The position numbers and the translations under genes are program-made. This document shows, one piece after another, positions 45,219 to 54,772 of a stretch of DNA of 64,000 nt. The stretch lies in contig JBCDAV010000002.1 of NCBI GenBank assembly GCA_039184865.1, positions 124,001 through 188,000 of the forward strand, given 5' to 3'. A model generated the notes under the pieces. That model saw only the letters and a program-made list of their open reading frames with translations. It made no database searches and was not told where the DNA came from. The stretch's first letter is position 1; each line of letters opens with the position of its first letter. This DNA comes from Thermohalobaculum sp039184865. GTDB taxonomy: Bacteria > Pseudomonadota > Alphaproteobacteria > Rhodobacterales > Rhodobacteraceae.

Positions 45219-46187
45219 ATGCGCGTAGTCATTCTCGGAGGCGGCGGCTTCCTCGGTCAAAAACTGGCCCGCGCACTCGCGCTGCGGGGGACGGTGCGTG
45301 GAGAGGCGATCTCGGCGCTCGTGCTCGCCGATCTGAACGTGCCATCTGCGGTCGAGGCGCCGTTCCCCGTCGAGACCATCGCGTTGAATGTTACCGATAA
45401 CAATTCTCTCAACCCCGCGCTTGCCGGGGCCGACGTTGTCTATCATCTCGCCGCGATCGTCTCGGGGCAGGCAGAGGCCGAGTTCGATCTCGGCATGTCG
45501 GTGAACCTGCAGGGCTCGATCAACGTGTTCGAGGCGGCGCGGGCGTCGGGACGCTGCCCTGTGGTCGTCTTCACCTCCTCGGTCGCGGCTTACGGCGGCG
45601 AGGTGCCCGACCCGATCGAGGACTGGACGGCGCTGAACCCGCAGACCTCCTACGGCGCGCAGAAGGCCGCAGCAGAGCTTCTGCTGACCGACTTTTCGCG
45701 CAAGGGGTTTCTCGACGGGCGTGGGGTCCGGCTCCCGACCATCACGATCAGGCCCGGCAAACCCAACGCTGCGGCTTCGAGCTTCATGTCCTCGATCTTC
45801 CGCGAGCCGCTGCAAGGCGAGACCGCGAATTGCCCGGTGGGCGAGGACTACCCGATCTTTCATTCAGCCCCGCGCACGGTGATCAGGAACCTGATCCGAG
45901 CCGCCGAGGTCTCGGCCGCCGATCTGGGTCAGAACCGCTGTTTTGTGCTGCCCGGGCGGACGGATAGCGTCGGCGAGATGATCGCGGCCATGACGCGCGT
46001 CGCGGGACCGGAACCGGTGACGCGGATCACCTGGAACCCGGATCCGGCGGTCGAGGCGGTGGTGAGCGGCTGGCGCGCCGACCTCCGGCCCGCGAAAGCG
46101 CTGGCACTCGGTTTCGAGGCGGATGCCAGCTTCGACGACAACGTGCGCTACTTTCTGGAGGATGACATCGAACGGGCCGATGCCTGA
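45219..46187 (+). CDS. NAD-dependent epimerase-type D-erythronate dehydrogenase (DenD-like)
   Basis: A 322-residue extended SDR. RVVILGGGGFLGQKLARAL is the cofactor motif; VYHLAAIVSGQAE, TSSVAAYGG and Y-x3-K in SYGAQKAAAELLL follow. The C-terminal part resembles DenD, which oxidises four-carbon aldonates such as D-erythronate. I use the ATG at 45219, since the GAAGGA at 45205-45210 is too close to the ATG at 45210 but well placed for this one. The next gene starts at its stop (TGATG). Family sure, substrate likely. Confidence 0.82.
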   Translation: MRVVILGGGGFLGQKLARALALRGTVRGEAISALVLADLNVPSAVEAPFPVETIALNVTDNNSLNPALAGADVVYHLAAIVSGQAEAEFDLGMSVNLQGSINVFEAARASGRCPVVVFTSSVAAYGGEVPDPIEDWTALNPQTSYGAQKAAAELLLTDFSRKGFLDGRGVRLPTITIRPGKPNAAASSFMSSIFREPLQGETANCPVGEDYPIFHSAPRTVIRNLIRAAEVSAADLGQNRCFVLPGRTDSVGEMIAAMTRVAGPEPVTRITWNPDPAVEAVVSGWRADLRPAKALALGFEADASFDDNVRYFLEDDIERADA

Positions 46188-47113
46188 TGGCAGGCTGGCG
46201 CTATCCCGGCGTCCATGCCGTCACCACCAAGCCGCGTGAGGATCGAAGAGGACTGGCCATCGGGCTGATGATGCTGGCCTTTGCCTGCTTCACCGTGCTC
46301 GACACCTCCGCCAAGCTGCTGGTCACAGAGGGTATGTCGCCCCTGATGGCCGCCTTTGCGCGCTATGCCGTGCATCTCGGCATCGTGGCGGCCCTGATCC
46401 TGCCGACGCAGGGAACCGAATCCCTGCGCTCCGCGGCCCCGGGACCCGAGATCATCCGCGGGCTCTGTCTCGGCGGCTCGACAATCCTGAACTTTTTCGC
46501 CGTGCGCTATCTGCCGCTGACGCTGACCTCGACGATCTTCTTCATGATCCCGATCTTCATCTGCGCGCTGTCCATACCGCTGCTGGGCGAGAAAGTCGGG
46601 GTGCGGCGCTGGTCGGCGATCGCGGTCGGGTTCTGCGGCATCCTCGTGGTCACGCGTCCCTGGGCCGGGGATTTCCACTGGGCGATGCTGATCTCGCTTG
46701 GCGCGGCCTTCTTCGCGGCGATCTACACAGTGCTGACCCGCCGTCTCGCCGGCGTCGATTCCACCAACACGCAGCAGCTTTATTCCGGCCTCGTGGCGAC
46801 GGTGCTGCTGATCCCGCTGGCGATCCTGAACTGGGAACTGCCGCAGACGCCGCTGGCCTGGGCGCTCTTCGGAGCGATGGGTCTGATGGGCTGGTTCGGC
46901 CACCAGATGCTGACGACGGCGCACCGTTTCGCGCCCGCCGCCGCGCTGGCCCCTTTCATCTATGTGCAACTGCTTTACATGACCGCGTCAAGCTGGCTGG
47001 TCTTCAACCAGCCGCCGACCATCTGGATCGCGCTCGGGGCGCCGATCGTCATCGCAAGCGGCATCTACATCTGGTGGCGCGAGCGTCATTTGAAGGGCGG
47101 TACCGGGACCTGA
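46187..47113 (+). CDS. EamA/DMT-family transporter
   Basis: A 308-residue membrane protein with about ten hydrophobic segments in two EamA repeats (LMMLAFACFTVLDTSAKLL; AIAVGFCGILVVTRPW; IALGAPIVIASGIYIWW). It starts within the stop of the erythronate dehydrogenase gene (TGATG), so the two are coupled, and a D-2-hydroxyacid dehydrogenase follows 33 bases on. It may export or import a metabolite of that pathway. Substrate not determinable. Confidence 0.85.
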   Translation: MAGWRYPGVHAVTTKPREDRRGLAIGLMMLAFACFTVLDTSAKLLVTEGMSPLMAAFARYAVHLGIVAALILPTQGTESLRSAAPGPEIIRGLCLGGSTILNFFAVRYLPLTLTSTIFFMIPIFICALSIPLLGEKVGVRRWSAIAVGFCGILVVTRPWAGDFHWAMLISLGAAFFAAIYTVLTRRLAGVDSTNTQQLYSGLVATVLLIPLAILNWELPQTPLAWALFGAMGLMGWFGHQMLTTAHRFAPAAALAPFIYVQLLYMTASSWLVFNQPPTIWIALGAPIVIASGIYIWWRERHLKGGTGT

Positions 47114-47146
47114 GCCGGAAGTGCCGCCGACCGAGGGAGGGACAAC

Positions 47147-48085
47147 ATGAAGAACGTGCTGGTGATCGCGCCGATGCTGACGACGGTGCTTCCGGAGATG
47201 CGTGAACTGTTCAACGTGCATGTGCTTTGGGAAACCGAGGACCAGGATGCGCTGATCGCCGAGGTTGGGCCGAGCATCGACGCCATTGCCACCGACGGGG
47301 TGGTCGGGTGCACGGCAGATCTGATGGACAAGTGCCCGAACGCAACGATCATCGGGTGCTGCTCGGTCGGGTATGACGCGGTCGATCTCGAGGCCGCCAA
47401 GGCGCGCGGCTTGCGTGTGACCAACACGCCGGACGTGCTGAATGATGCGGTCGCCGAACTTACCATGGCGCTGATGCTGGGACTTGCCCGGCAGATTCCG
47501 CAGGCCGACGCGTACGTGCGGGCCGGGCGCTGGGTCAGCGACGGGGCTTTCACCTATACGGCCGAACTCACGGGCAAGACCGTCGGCATCCTCGGGCTTG
47601 GCAGGATCGGCAAGGAGATCGCCGTGCGCTGCCAGGCGATGCGGATGCGGGTGGTTTATCACGGGCGCAGCGAGCAGGCGCACCAGCCCTATCCCTACTA
47701 TGCTGACCTGACCGAGATGGCGCGCGACATCGACTGGCTGATCGTGATTGCGCCGGGCACACCGGCGACCCGCGCGATTGTCTCGCGCGAGGTGCTGGAA
47801 GCGCTCGGACCCGAGGGCTGCGTCGTCAACGTGGCGCGCGGCTCGCTGATCGACGAGGCGGCCATGGTCGAGGCGTTGCAGGGCGGCAAGCTCGGCGGCG
47901 CGGCGCTCGATGTGTTCGAGGCTGAGCCGAACGTGCCCGACGCGCTCTTCGCGATGGATAATGTCGTGCTGTCGCCGCACCAGGGTTCGGCGACATGGAA
48001 AACCCGCAAGGGCATGGGCATGCTGGTGATCGACAATCTTCTGGCCCAGTTCGAAGAGCGCAGCTTGCTAACACCGGTGGTGTGA
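47147..48085 (+). CDS. D-isomer 2-hydroxyacid dehydrogenase
   Basis: A 312-residue NAD(P)-dependent dehydrogenase. Cofactor site GKTVGILGLGRIGKEIA; catalytic Arg in VNVARGSLIDE, Glu in AALDVFEAEP and His in VLSPHQGSAT complete the Arg-Glu-His triad. This fits glyoxylate/hydroxypyruvate reductases. It ends the denD-DMT-dehydrogenase run and is followed by a hairpin. Which hydroxyacid is used is open. Confidence 0.88.
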   Translation: MKNVLVIAPMLTTVLPEMRELFNVHVLWETEDQDALIAEVGPSIDAIATDGVVGCTADLMDKCPNATIIGCCSVGYDAVDLEAAKARGLRVTNTPDVLNDAVAELTMALMLGLARQIPQADAYVRAGRWVSDGAFTYTAELTGKTVGILGLGRIGKEIAVRCQAMRMRVVYHGRSEQAHQPYPYYADLTEMARDIDWLIVIAPGTPATRAIVSREVLEALGPEGCVVNVARGSLIDEAAMVEALQGGKLGGAALDVFEAEPNVPDALFAMDNVVLSPHQGSATWKTRKGMGMLVIDNLLAQFEERSLLTPVV

Positions 48086-48088
48086 CTC

Positions 48089-48123
48089 GCGGTGCGGCAG
48101 GCCCCCCCAGCCCGCCGCACCGC
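48089..48123. terminator. Hairpin between the dehydrogenase and the RTX gene
   Basis: GCGGTGCGGC (48089-48098) pairs with GCCGCACCGC (48114-48123), a perfect 10-bp stem with a 15-base loop, between two convergent stops (48085 and 48137). No U tract. A bidirectional terminator is likely. Confidence 0.55.
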
Positions 48124-48136
48124 TCCCGCCCCCGCC

Positions 48137-50220
48137 TTAAGGCGTGAAGTCGAACTGGCTTGCGTCCAGCTCCGCAGCCGTCGTGTTGAAGACTGTGATG
48201 ACGTCGCTGCCGTAGGTCACGGTCGCGTTAAGGCCGACGTCCGCGATGGTCAGGTCGCCGAAGCCGAGCCCGGTCGAGGACAGGTCGATCGTGTCGACCC
48301 CGACTTCGAAATCGATGATCTGGTCGGCGCCGTCGCCGCTGTCGAACACGAACACGTCAGCATCCGCCCCGCCGCGCAGGATGTCCGCGCCGGTTCCACC
48401 GTCGATGACGTCATTGCCGCCGTTGCCCTGAAGGTTGTCATTCGCGGCGAGCCCGCTCAAGGCATTGTCGGCGTCGTTGCCGCTCAGGATATTGCTCTCG
48501 CCGTTGCCGGTCAGGTCGATGGCCTGCGGCGTGACACCTGACGTGCCGAAGGCCGTGGCGTTCTCGACATTTGCCGGCAGCGTGAAGTCGAGCTCGGTGG
48601 TGACCGTGTCGATCCCTTCACCGGCCAGCTCGATGACGATGTCGCCGGCATTGTCGATCGTGTAGCGGTCGTCGTCCGGGCCGCCGATCATCGTGTCGGC
48701 CCCGAGCGCACCGTTCAGCACATCGTTGCCCGCGAGCCCCTGAAGCTCGTCATCGATCTGTGACCCGAGCAGTACGTCGTCTCCGGCAGTGCCGGTGATC
48801 GGCGGCTGATCGCTTCCGAAGACCGTGATGAAGCTGTCGAGCAGCAGTTCCGACGCGCTGACACCGCTCAGGACCACCAGCCCGGTGTTCCCGGGTGTGT
48901 CGTCATAGAGCACATTCGCGCCGAGGACTCCGTCGATGATGATGAGATCGGCGTAGGCGATTCCGAGCGAGGTTACATCGATCCGGTCCAGCCCTACCTC
49001 GAAGTCGGTGATCAGATCCAGGCCGTCATTGGCATTGAACACGAAGACATCCGCGCCAGTGCCGCCCTCGAGCACGTCGTTGTCAGCGCCGCCCTCCAGC
49101 GTGTCGTCTCCGCCGAGCGCACGCAGCCTGTCGCGTCCGAGATCGTCGGTCAGCACATTCGACTGGTCGTTTCCGCTCAGCTCGTTGCTGAGCTCGTTGC
49201 CGGTGATGTCGATCACCACCGTGTTGTTGCGCGCAGCACCCGCTTCGATATTAGCGCCGAGGGTAAAGCTGAGGGTCGAGCGGACAAGGTCATAGCCCTG
49301 ATTGGCTTGTTCGATCACCACGTCGCCGGCCTGCTCGACGAAATACTGGTCATCACCGAGGCCGCCGACCATGGTGTCGTCGCCGGCGCGCGCATTGATC
49401 GTGTCGTTGCCGGCACCGCCGACGAAGTCCTCGCCGGCCGAGCTACCCACGAGAGCCTCGCTGGACGAACTGCCTTCGACCAGGGTGACCCCGCCCCCCG
49501 GCGAGCCGAGACCTGACGGGTCTGCCATGATGTCCGAGGTGATCGTCGCCGCGTCGATGCCCTGCAGGTTGACCGATGCCGGACCCGTGCCGCCGTCGTA
49601 TTCGACGCGCGTGGACGTGCCCGAAACCAGGATGGCGAGGTCGACGAAGCGCAGGCCGAGATCCGAGAAATCCAGCTTGTCGAGGCCGACCTCGAAGCCG
49701 AAGGCCGTGTCATCGCCGTCATCGACGCCGAATTGCAGCACGTCCGAGCCCGCCTGGCCTTCCAGAATGTCGTTTCCGCCGCCGCCGATCAGCGTGTCGT
49801 TGCCCGAGCCACCGCGCAGCCGGTCTGCGCCGTCAAGTCCGCGCAGAACGTTGTCGCCACCATTGCCGGACATGAAGTTGTTCAATTCATTGCCGGTGAT
49901 CTCGATGTCGCCCGAGCCGGAAGAGGACGCGTTCTCGACATTTTCCGGGAGCGTCGTCGAGATCGAAGTCGTGAGGGTATCGGTGCCCTCTCCGGGCAGC
50001 TCGATGACGACGTCGCCGGGATTGTCGATGAAGAAACGGTCATTGCCGGGTCCACCGTCGAGGGTGTCCGCACCGCCGGCTCCATTCAGATTGTCGTTCC
50101 CCGGCCCGCCGTTGATCGTATCGTTTCCGTCATCGCCGTTGATCGCGTCGTTTCCGCCGAGGCCGAGGATGAGCTCGCCGATTGCCGTGCCGTTGATGTT
50201 CTCGCTGAGCTCGGTGCCGA
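48137..50220 (-). repeat. Three tandem modules of about 220-235 residues in the RTX protein
   Basis: Approximate modules are 50215-49520, 49500-48800 and 48800-48137. Each repeats the order: RTX turns, then a GDVVIE-x-x-GEG-DT strand and FTLPANVENA-like piece, LTGNE-SN-LSGN, more RTX turns, then ADVFVF-x(4)-D-x-I-x-DFEVGLD. The third ends at the C terminus. Boundaries are by eye. Confidence 0.7.
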
Positions 50221-51637
50221 GGATCGTCGGGACCGAGATCTCGAACGCTCCGATGTCCGGGCCCGTGTCGACCGTCCGGTTTCCGCCAATCGCATCGAGC
50301 GGCAGGGTCTCTGCAGTGACCGAGTCGCCATCGAGATCGAAGGTATCCGATGTGACCTGGGCATTGGCACCGTTCTGCGCCGCGCCGCCTGCACGCAGGG
50401 CCACCGTCTCGACATCGCCGCCGTTGTCGTCAAGCCGACCGGCGAAGACACCAGTCGATGTCTCGTCAACGCCGTCGAGATCCGTGTCGATCAGGACTTC
50501 CTGCGTGGCCGCGAAGGCGTCTGCGGCACTCGTTGCTCCCGAAACCGCCGCGAACGAATAGACGTCGTCGCCGAGAATATTGTTTCCTGTCAGCGTGGTC
50601 GTGCCGCCGAACGTGTTGCTGACAAAGACCTCGTTGGTGCCGGAACCTGCGAGGTTGACGTTGCCGTTGACGATCGAGTTCACGAGATCGAGGCCGCCGG
50701 TGACGCCGCTGAAGAAACCGGCGACGTTGATCCCACCGCCGACAGCGGAGGACCCCGCCGTGGCGTTGCCGCTGATCGTGCTGTGGATCGAGACGACGCG
50801 GTGCATCGAGTAGATCCCGCCGCCGTCGGAATTGTCGCCCAGCACGCGGTTGTCGGACACGGTCGTGTTCACCAGCGTCGTTGTCTGTTCCGTTGTTATG
50901 CCGCCGCCGTCGGCGTTGATTCCAGACGTGACATTGTCCGAGACTGTGCTGTTGACCAGCGTGACGTTGGACCCGGAAATCGCGCCGCCGCCCGAGCCTC
51001 CGCCGCTGGTCGAGTTGCCAGCGAAGGTGCTGTTGAGCCCGTAGACCGACAGAAGTGCCGCGACGCCACCGCCCTCGGAATTGCTGTTGGTGGTGACGTT
51101 GCCCTCGATGGTCGAATCCAGGATCGTCAGGTTTCCGCGCGTGTAGACACCGCCGCCGTCCGAGAAGCTGCCTTCACTGATGTTGCCGTAGATCAGCACA
51201 CCGTCGAGTGTCAGGTCTGCGTCGCTGGCGATCGCTCCGCCGCCGCTGTAAAATCCCGCGGTCCGGCCGCCTGTGAGCGTGAGACCCGAGATGGACGTCG
51301 CGGATGCTGGCCCGTTGATATCGAATATCCGGACATTATCGGCGAGCCCGGTGGGGCTGGCGCCGACATCCGTCAAATCGGTCCCGGCGACGTTCGTGTC
51401 GTTGTCGTTGGCATCGCCGGTGATCGTGATATCGAGCCCGGCCGCGTCGATCGTCACCGCGTCGGTGATGTCGAGCGTTCCTTGGGTGAGTCGCAGCAGA
51501 CCGCCGGACAGCCCTGCGTCGAATTCGATGGTGTCTGCGCCGCCGGCAGCGTTCGCAAGATCGATCGCTTCGCGCAAGGTCAGGTCGCCGTCGGCGATCG
51601 TGTTGTCAGCCAAGCTCGTTACAGTGAATGTCGCCAC
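48137..51637 (-). CDS. CSLREA/RTX-repeat exoprotein (type I secretion candidate)
   Basis: A 1166-residue protein without an N-terminal Sec signal. The N terminus (TSLADNTIADGDLTLREAID) is a CSLREA-type start, followed by about 450 residues of beta-helix-like repeats (GGGVYTRGNLTILDSTIEGN style). From about residue 470 come three long modules, each with RTX nonapeptides (GGPGNDNLNGAGGAD) and a VFVFDSGDGADQIIDFEVG-type piece. The C terminus (TTAAELDASQFDFTP) resembles a type I secretion signal. Calcium folding outside the cell is expected. No ABC/HlyD pair is adjacent. Confidence 0.85.
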   Translation of the reverse strand: MATFTVTSLADNTIADGDLTLREAIDLANAAGGADTIEFDAGLSGGLLRLTQGTLDITDAVTIDAAGLDITITGDANDNDTNVAGTDLTDVGASPTGLADNVRIFDINGPASATSISGLTLTGGRTAGFYSGGGAIASDADLTLDGVLIYGNISEGSFSDGGGVYTRGNLTILDSTIEGNVTTNSNSEGGGVAALLSVYGLNSTFAGNSTSGGGSGGGAISGSNVTLVNSTVSDNVTSGINADGGGITTEQTTTLVNTTVSDNRVLGDNSDGGGIYSMHRVVSIHSTISGNATAGSSAVGGGINVAGFFSGVTGGLDLVNSIVNGNVNLAGSGTNEVFVSNTFGGTTTLTGNNILGDDVYSFAAVSGATSAADAFAATQEVLIDTDLDGVDETSTGVFAGRLDDNGGDVETVALRAGGAAQNGANAQVTSDTFDLDGDSVTAETLPLDAIGGNRTVDTGPDIGAFEISVPTILGTELSENINGTAIGELILGLGGNDAINGDDGNDTINGGPGNDNLNGAGGADTLDGGPGNDRFFIDNPGDVVIELPGEGTDTLTTSISTTLPENVENASSSGSGDIEITGNELNNFMSGNGGDNVLRGLDGADRLRGGSGNDTLIGGGGNDILEGQAGSDVLQFGVDDGDDTAFGFEVGLDKLDFSDLGLRFVDLAILVSGTSTRVEYDGGTGPASVNLQGIDAATITSDIMADPSGLGSPGGGVTLVEGSSSSEALVGSSAGEDFVGGAGNDTINARAGDDTMVGGLGDDQYFVEQAGDVVIEQANQGYDLVRSTLSFTLGANIEAGAARNNTVVIDITGNELSNELSGNDQSNVLTDDLGRDRLRALGGDDTLEGGADNDVLEGGTGADVFVFNANDGLDLITDFEVGLDRIDVTSLGIAYADLIIIDGVLGANVLYDDTPGNTGLVVLSGVSASELLLDSFITVFGSDQPPITGTAGDDVLLGSQIDDELQGLAGNDVLNGALGADTMIGGPDDDRYTIDNAGDIVIELAGEGIDTVTTELDFTLPANVENATAFGTSGVTPQAIDLTGNGESNILSGNDADNALSGLAANDNLQGNGGNDVIDGGTGADILRGGADADVFVFDSGDGADQIIDFEVGVDTIDLSSTGLGFGDLTIADVGLNATVTYGSDVITVFNTTAAELDASQFDFTP

Positions 51638-52109
51638 TGATCGTCCCCCGGTTTATGTGATCCGGCGGCGCTACCCCGTCGCCAGCCGTCTCGAATGCTC
51701 ACCCGGTGTGGCGTAAACGTGCGAAATTAGGCGAAATGAAGGCTAAAATTTTGCGCAGAATTTCTTCGATTTATCCGTTTCAGAAAAGCAAACGGTAAGA
51801 AGCCTTGAGAATTCGAGCCAGATAAATGCGACTGGGTTTCTTAATATCGGCGCCATGTCGCGACGCATATCTACTGTCAGACAAAATGATTCGGTAAATC
51901 ATTGATTTAATTAATTATTTCTGGACGGCGTCGGAAGTGATTCGCGATTCTGGTGGAGTTGGCGCAATGGCCGCGATGACGCCTCAATGTTCCAGCTCTC
52001 GCCACGTTTCAGACGCAATCCGGCAGGTCCGTGCCGAAATTGGGTCGCATTGGAACAGTCGAGAGACCCGACGCTTCCGGCTTCGGAATTCCTGCGGCAA
52101 CTCTGTGGG
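51638..52109. other. AT-richer intergenic region between RTX gene and flgD
   Basis: The 472 bases separate the RTX start from the flgD stop and hold the RTX promoter. A direct repeat GCGAAATtagGCGAAAT at 51721-51737 and the AT tract around 51905-51925 (gatttaattaattattt) stand out from the GC-rich neighbours. Short open frames here do not look coding. No clear promoter was identified. Confidence 0.5.
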
Positions 52110-52802
52110 TCAATCGCTCTGCGGCGAGTCCGACACCAAGACGACATCGTTGGGGCTGAGGCGGCGTCCGTCCGAGAGGTCCAGCTTAACGCCGTCCTGC
52201 GTTCCGCGGATCCCGAGGACTTCGGTCCGGACCAGTGCCGGTAAGGTATCTTCGATCGTCCCGCCCGCGAAGTAATCCACTGTCGCCGAGAATCCGTTTC
52301 CGAAGACTGCCTCACCCTCGGCGTTCTTGCCATCCCAGGTGAAGGTGTCTGAACCGTCAAGGGTGATCGGCAACGTTCGAATGGAATTACCAAGCGCGTC
52401 CCGAATCGTAGCCGTTGCGGTCTCGGCCGAAGTTACGGTCTGCAGGCCGAACTCACGGGTTTCACCGTTGGCATTGAACTGCCCATCGGATGTGGCGACG
52501 GCTTTCCCGATCCACGCTGCGAAACCGGCGATGTCGCGATTGAACGATTGCTCGGCGATCTGATCGAGCCGTTCGTTCGTGCCGATCTGCTGCTCGACCG
52601 TGGAGAAGCTCGCGAGCTGCGCGATGAACTCGGTCGAGTCGAGCGGCGACAGCGGATCCTGGTTCCGTAGTTGTGCCGTTAGAAGTGTCAGGAAACTCTC
52701 GAAGTCTGCGCTGGCGCTGCTCGTCGCCTCGAGTGTTTGGTTCGCTAGACCGCCGGCGCCGACCGGGTTCGGGAGCAAGGGTTGTAGCTGACTCGCATCC
52801 AT
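52110..52802 (-). CDS. flgD: Flagellar hook assembly protein FlgD
   Basis: A 230-residue hook-capping protein. The N-terminal signature is FLTLLTAQLRNQDPLSPLDS then TEFIAQLASFSTVEQQ. A C-terminal FLG-like beta domain follows (GSDTFTWDGKNAEGEAVFG). It lies 15 bases after fliK. Needed for hook polymerisation, by family knowledge. Confidence 0.93.
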   Translation of the reverse strand: MDASQLQPLLPNPVGAGGLANQTLEATSSASADFESFLTLLTAQLRNQDPLSPLDSTEFIAQLASFSTVEQQIGTNERLDQIAEQSFNRDIAGFAAWIGKAVATSDGQFNANGETREFGLQTVTSAETATATIRDALGNSIRTLPITLDGSDTFTWDGKNAEGEAVFGNGFSATVDYFAGGTIEDTLPALVRTEVLGIRGTQDGVKLDLSDGRRLSPNDVVLVSDSPQSD

Positions 52803-52817
52803 AATGTTGGTCTCCGC

Positions 52818-54347
52818 TTAAAGCCGCATGTCCATGGCGGTTGTTCTTACGGTGCGGCGGCGCTCCTGCGAGGGCGACTGATCCGAACCGGTCTGGCTGT
52901 CGAAACCGGTGGTGTCGGACGTATCCGCGCCAGCTTCATAGGTTTCGCCGTCGGCAAAGTCCGAGAACGAGATGTCGACACTTTCGAAACCCGCATCATT
53001 GAGCTGCTGCGTCAACAAATCAGACTGACGCCGGATCATATCGCCGGTTGCGTGACGCTCCGCCGTCAGCATCGCCTTCATTCCGGTTTCTGCGACTTCC
53101 ATCATGATCTCGATTCTTCCGAGTTCGGGTGGATCGAGCGTAAGATCGATTCGGCGCGCATTGGACGGCGTGTTCAACGCAGCGGATATCTGAGTGATCG
53201 CGCTTCGGGCCACGGTTTCGGTTGCGATCGGTGCATTCGATGGAGTGGTTGTTACGACCGTCTGCGTTGTCGGGGCCTGCGGTGCGCTCGGGCTGGTATT
53301 GCCCGAGACGATGAATGGGACCACGCGTTCCGCAGCGCCGGAAGAGCCTTGACTATTCGCCTGCGTCGAAGCGCGGTATCCGGTGGTCTCGGGTGTGAGC
53401 GAAGCGCGCACCTCCTGCCGCCCGGTTTCAAATTTCACGTTCTCGGCGTCCGCGCCGCCATCGTCAGATGCGACATCTCCAGTTCGTGAAATCGAGCTGG
53501 CGTCTGCATCGGCGGTTCCTGAGGCTCGGCTCGATAAAGCCCTCGTGTATTGAATTTTTGGTACAACCGTTGTTGGGGTGCCTGGAGTTCCCGTTGCAGC
53601 ATTCTGAACGGTAGCACCGCCAGCTTGGCCCGCCTCACTCACTTTGAGCGTGAGTACCGTGCTCTCCTCAGGAATTGCAGTCGCCGGTTTCTTGGCGGAG
53701 ACGGACGAGGTGGCTCCCGATGCCTCGATGTTCGAAGTCGAAGCCCTGCGGACCGCCTTTTGTTCCACAAAAATCTCCGAGGACTCAACCTCGGATCCGG
53801 GCAGAGAAGCAATGGCTCCTTTCTGGGCGTCAGGTTCCGGCCTTGTCAGGACTGCAGAACCATCGGCTTGCAGGGACTGTGCGGTTGGAGGGCTTCTGCG
53901 CGCAAGCTGCTGACCCGCAGTACCAGGCCGATTTGCTGCTACCTGAAGCGTTCGTAAGACCGGCTCGGCCGTCCCGGCTTTCTCGGGAATCGTTGCTGTT
54001 CGCGCAGCAAATGCCGCGATACCGATAACCGGATCGGCTAACGAGTCGGCATCCTCGGCGTCGGCATCCTTCTCGTCAGAGACGGCACGTGACCCGTTAC
54101 CGGTGTCTTCACGCTGTGAGTCGGCGCGATCCGGTAGGTTCGAGCCGTCCTGTGCGTCGGCGCCATCGCTAGACGAGCTTCCGTCGATCGACTTCGTGTT
54201 GCTATTTTCAGCTTCTTCAACCGAAGCGGAAAATCGCTCACCCCCGCCATCAGCACGACTACTCTCCGCGCGCCCTCCGAGTTTCTCGGTTGTGCTTTTT
54301 GCGCCTGATGGAGGCCCGGGAGAGACCAAGACTTCTGGCAAATTCAT
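52818..54347 (-). CDS. fliK: Flagellar hook-length control protein FliK
   Basis: A 509-residue protein. Residues 1-370 are low-complexity and rich in Ser/Ala/Thr. The conserved Flg_hook domain is at the C terminus (IDLTLDPPELGRIEIMMEVA; MIRRQSDLLTQQLNDAGFES). The ATG at 54347 was chosen; the frame is open 14 codons more to a TTG. Directly upstream of flgD in the same operon and divergent from the rod-binding gene. Confidence 0.85.
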   Translation of the reverse strand: MNLPEVLVSPGPPSGAKSTTEKLGGRAESSRADGGGERFSASVEEAENSNTKSIDGSSSSDGADAQDGSNLPDRADSQREDTGNGSRAVSDEKDADAEDADSLADPVIGIAAFAARTATIPEKAGTAEPVLRTLQVAANRPGTAGQQLARRSPPTAQSLQADGSAVLTRPEPDAQKGAIASLPGSEVESSEIFVEQKAVRRASTSNIEASGATSSVSAKKPATAIPEESTVLTLKVSEAGQAGGATVQNAATGTPGTPTTVVPKIQYTRALSSRASGTADADASSISRTGDVASDDGGADAENVKFETGRQEVRASLTPETTGYRASTQANSQGSSGAAERVVPFIVSGNTSPSAPQAPTTQTVVTTTPSNAPIATETVARSAITQISAALNTPSNARRIDLTLDPPELGRIEIMMEVAETGMKAMLTAERHATGDMIRRQSDLLTQQLNDAGFESVDISFSDFADGETYEAGADTSDTTGFDSQTGSDQSPSQERRRTVRTTAMDMRL

Positions 54348-54451
54348 CGCCGCACCTAATCGTTTCACTGAGGGTTCTCTAACGGACAAGCCTTACCGAT
54401 TGTTTACCCTGACGACGCATGCTGTGTCGGAGACCGTTCAGGAGTATCTGT

Positions 54452-54772
54452 ATGTCCGAGTTCGAACTGCTTGCAGTTGCGCGTACGGCACAACAGCCAT
54501 TTAATACGACGGAAATCCGGCCGTACAATCCCGCCACGATGACGGAAAAGTCCGTGCGGGCAGCGGCCGAAAAGTTTGAAGCAAGCTTTCTCGCAGAAAT
54601 GCTGAGGCATGCGGGCGTTGCGGAGATGCCGGAAACCTTCAACGGCGGACCGGGCGAAGCTGCGTTTTCAGACTTCCTGATACATGAGTACGCGAAGGCG
54701 ATCAGTTCCTCGCGTTCCTTTGGTCTTGCTGACCATGTTTACCGCGCGATGATGGAACGGAGTGGGCAATGA
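54452..54772 (+). CDS. Rod-binding protein (FlgJ N-terminal domain type)
   Basis: A 106-residue protein with KFEASFLAEMLRHAGVAEMP and FSDFLIHEYAKAISSSRSFG, matching the PF10135 rod-binding domain without the muramidase part of enteric FlgJ, as in alphaproteobacteria (CheL). GGAG precedes the ATG at 54452 by seven bases. It overlaps the next gene by four bases and is divergent from fliK. Confidence 0.82.
   Translation: MSEFELLAVARTAQQPFNTTEIRPYNPATMTEKSVRAAAEKFEASFLAEMLRHAGVAEMPETFNGGPGEAAFSDFLIHEYAKAISSSRSFGLADHVYRAMMERSGQ

Noticed and set aside
49302..51640. Long plus-strand ORFs (419 and 635 residues) opposite the RTX gene
   Set aside because: Mirror of low-complexity RTX repeats; no domain or start context.
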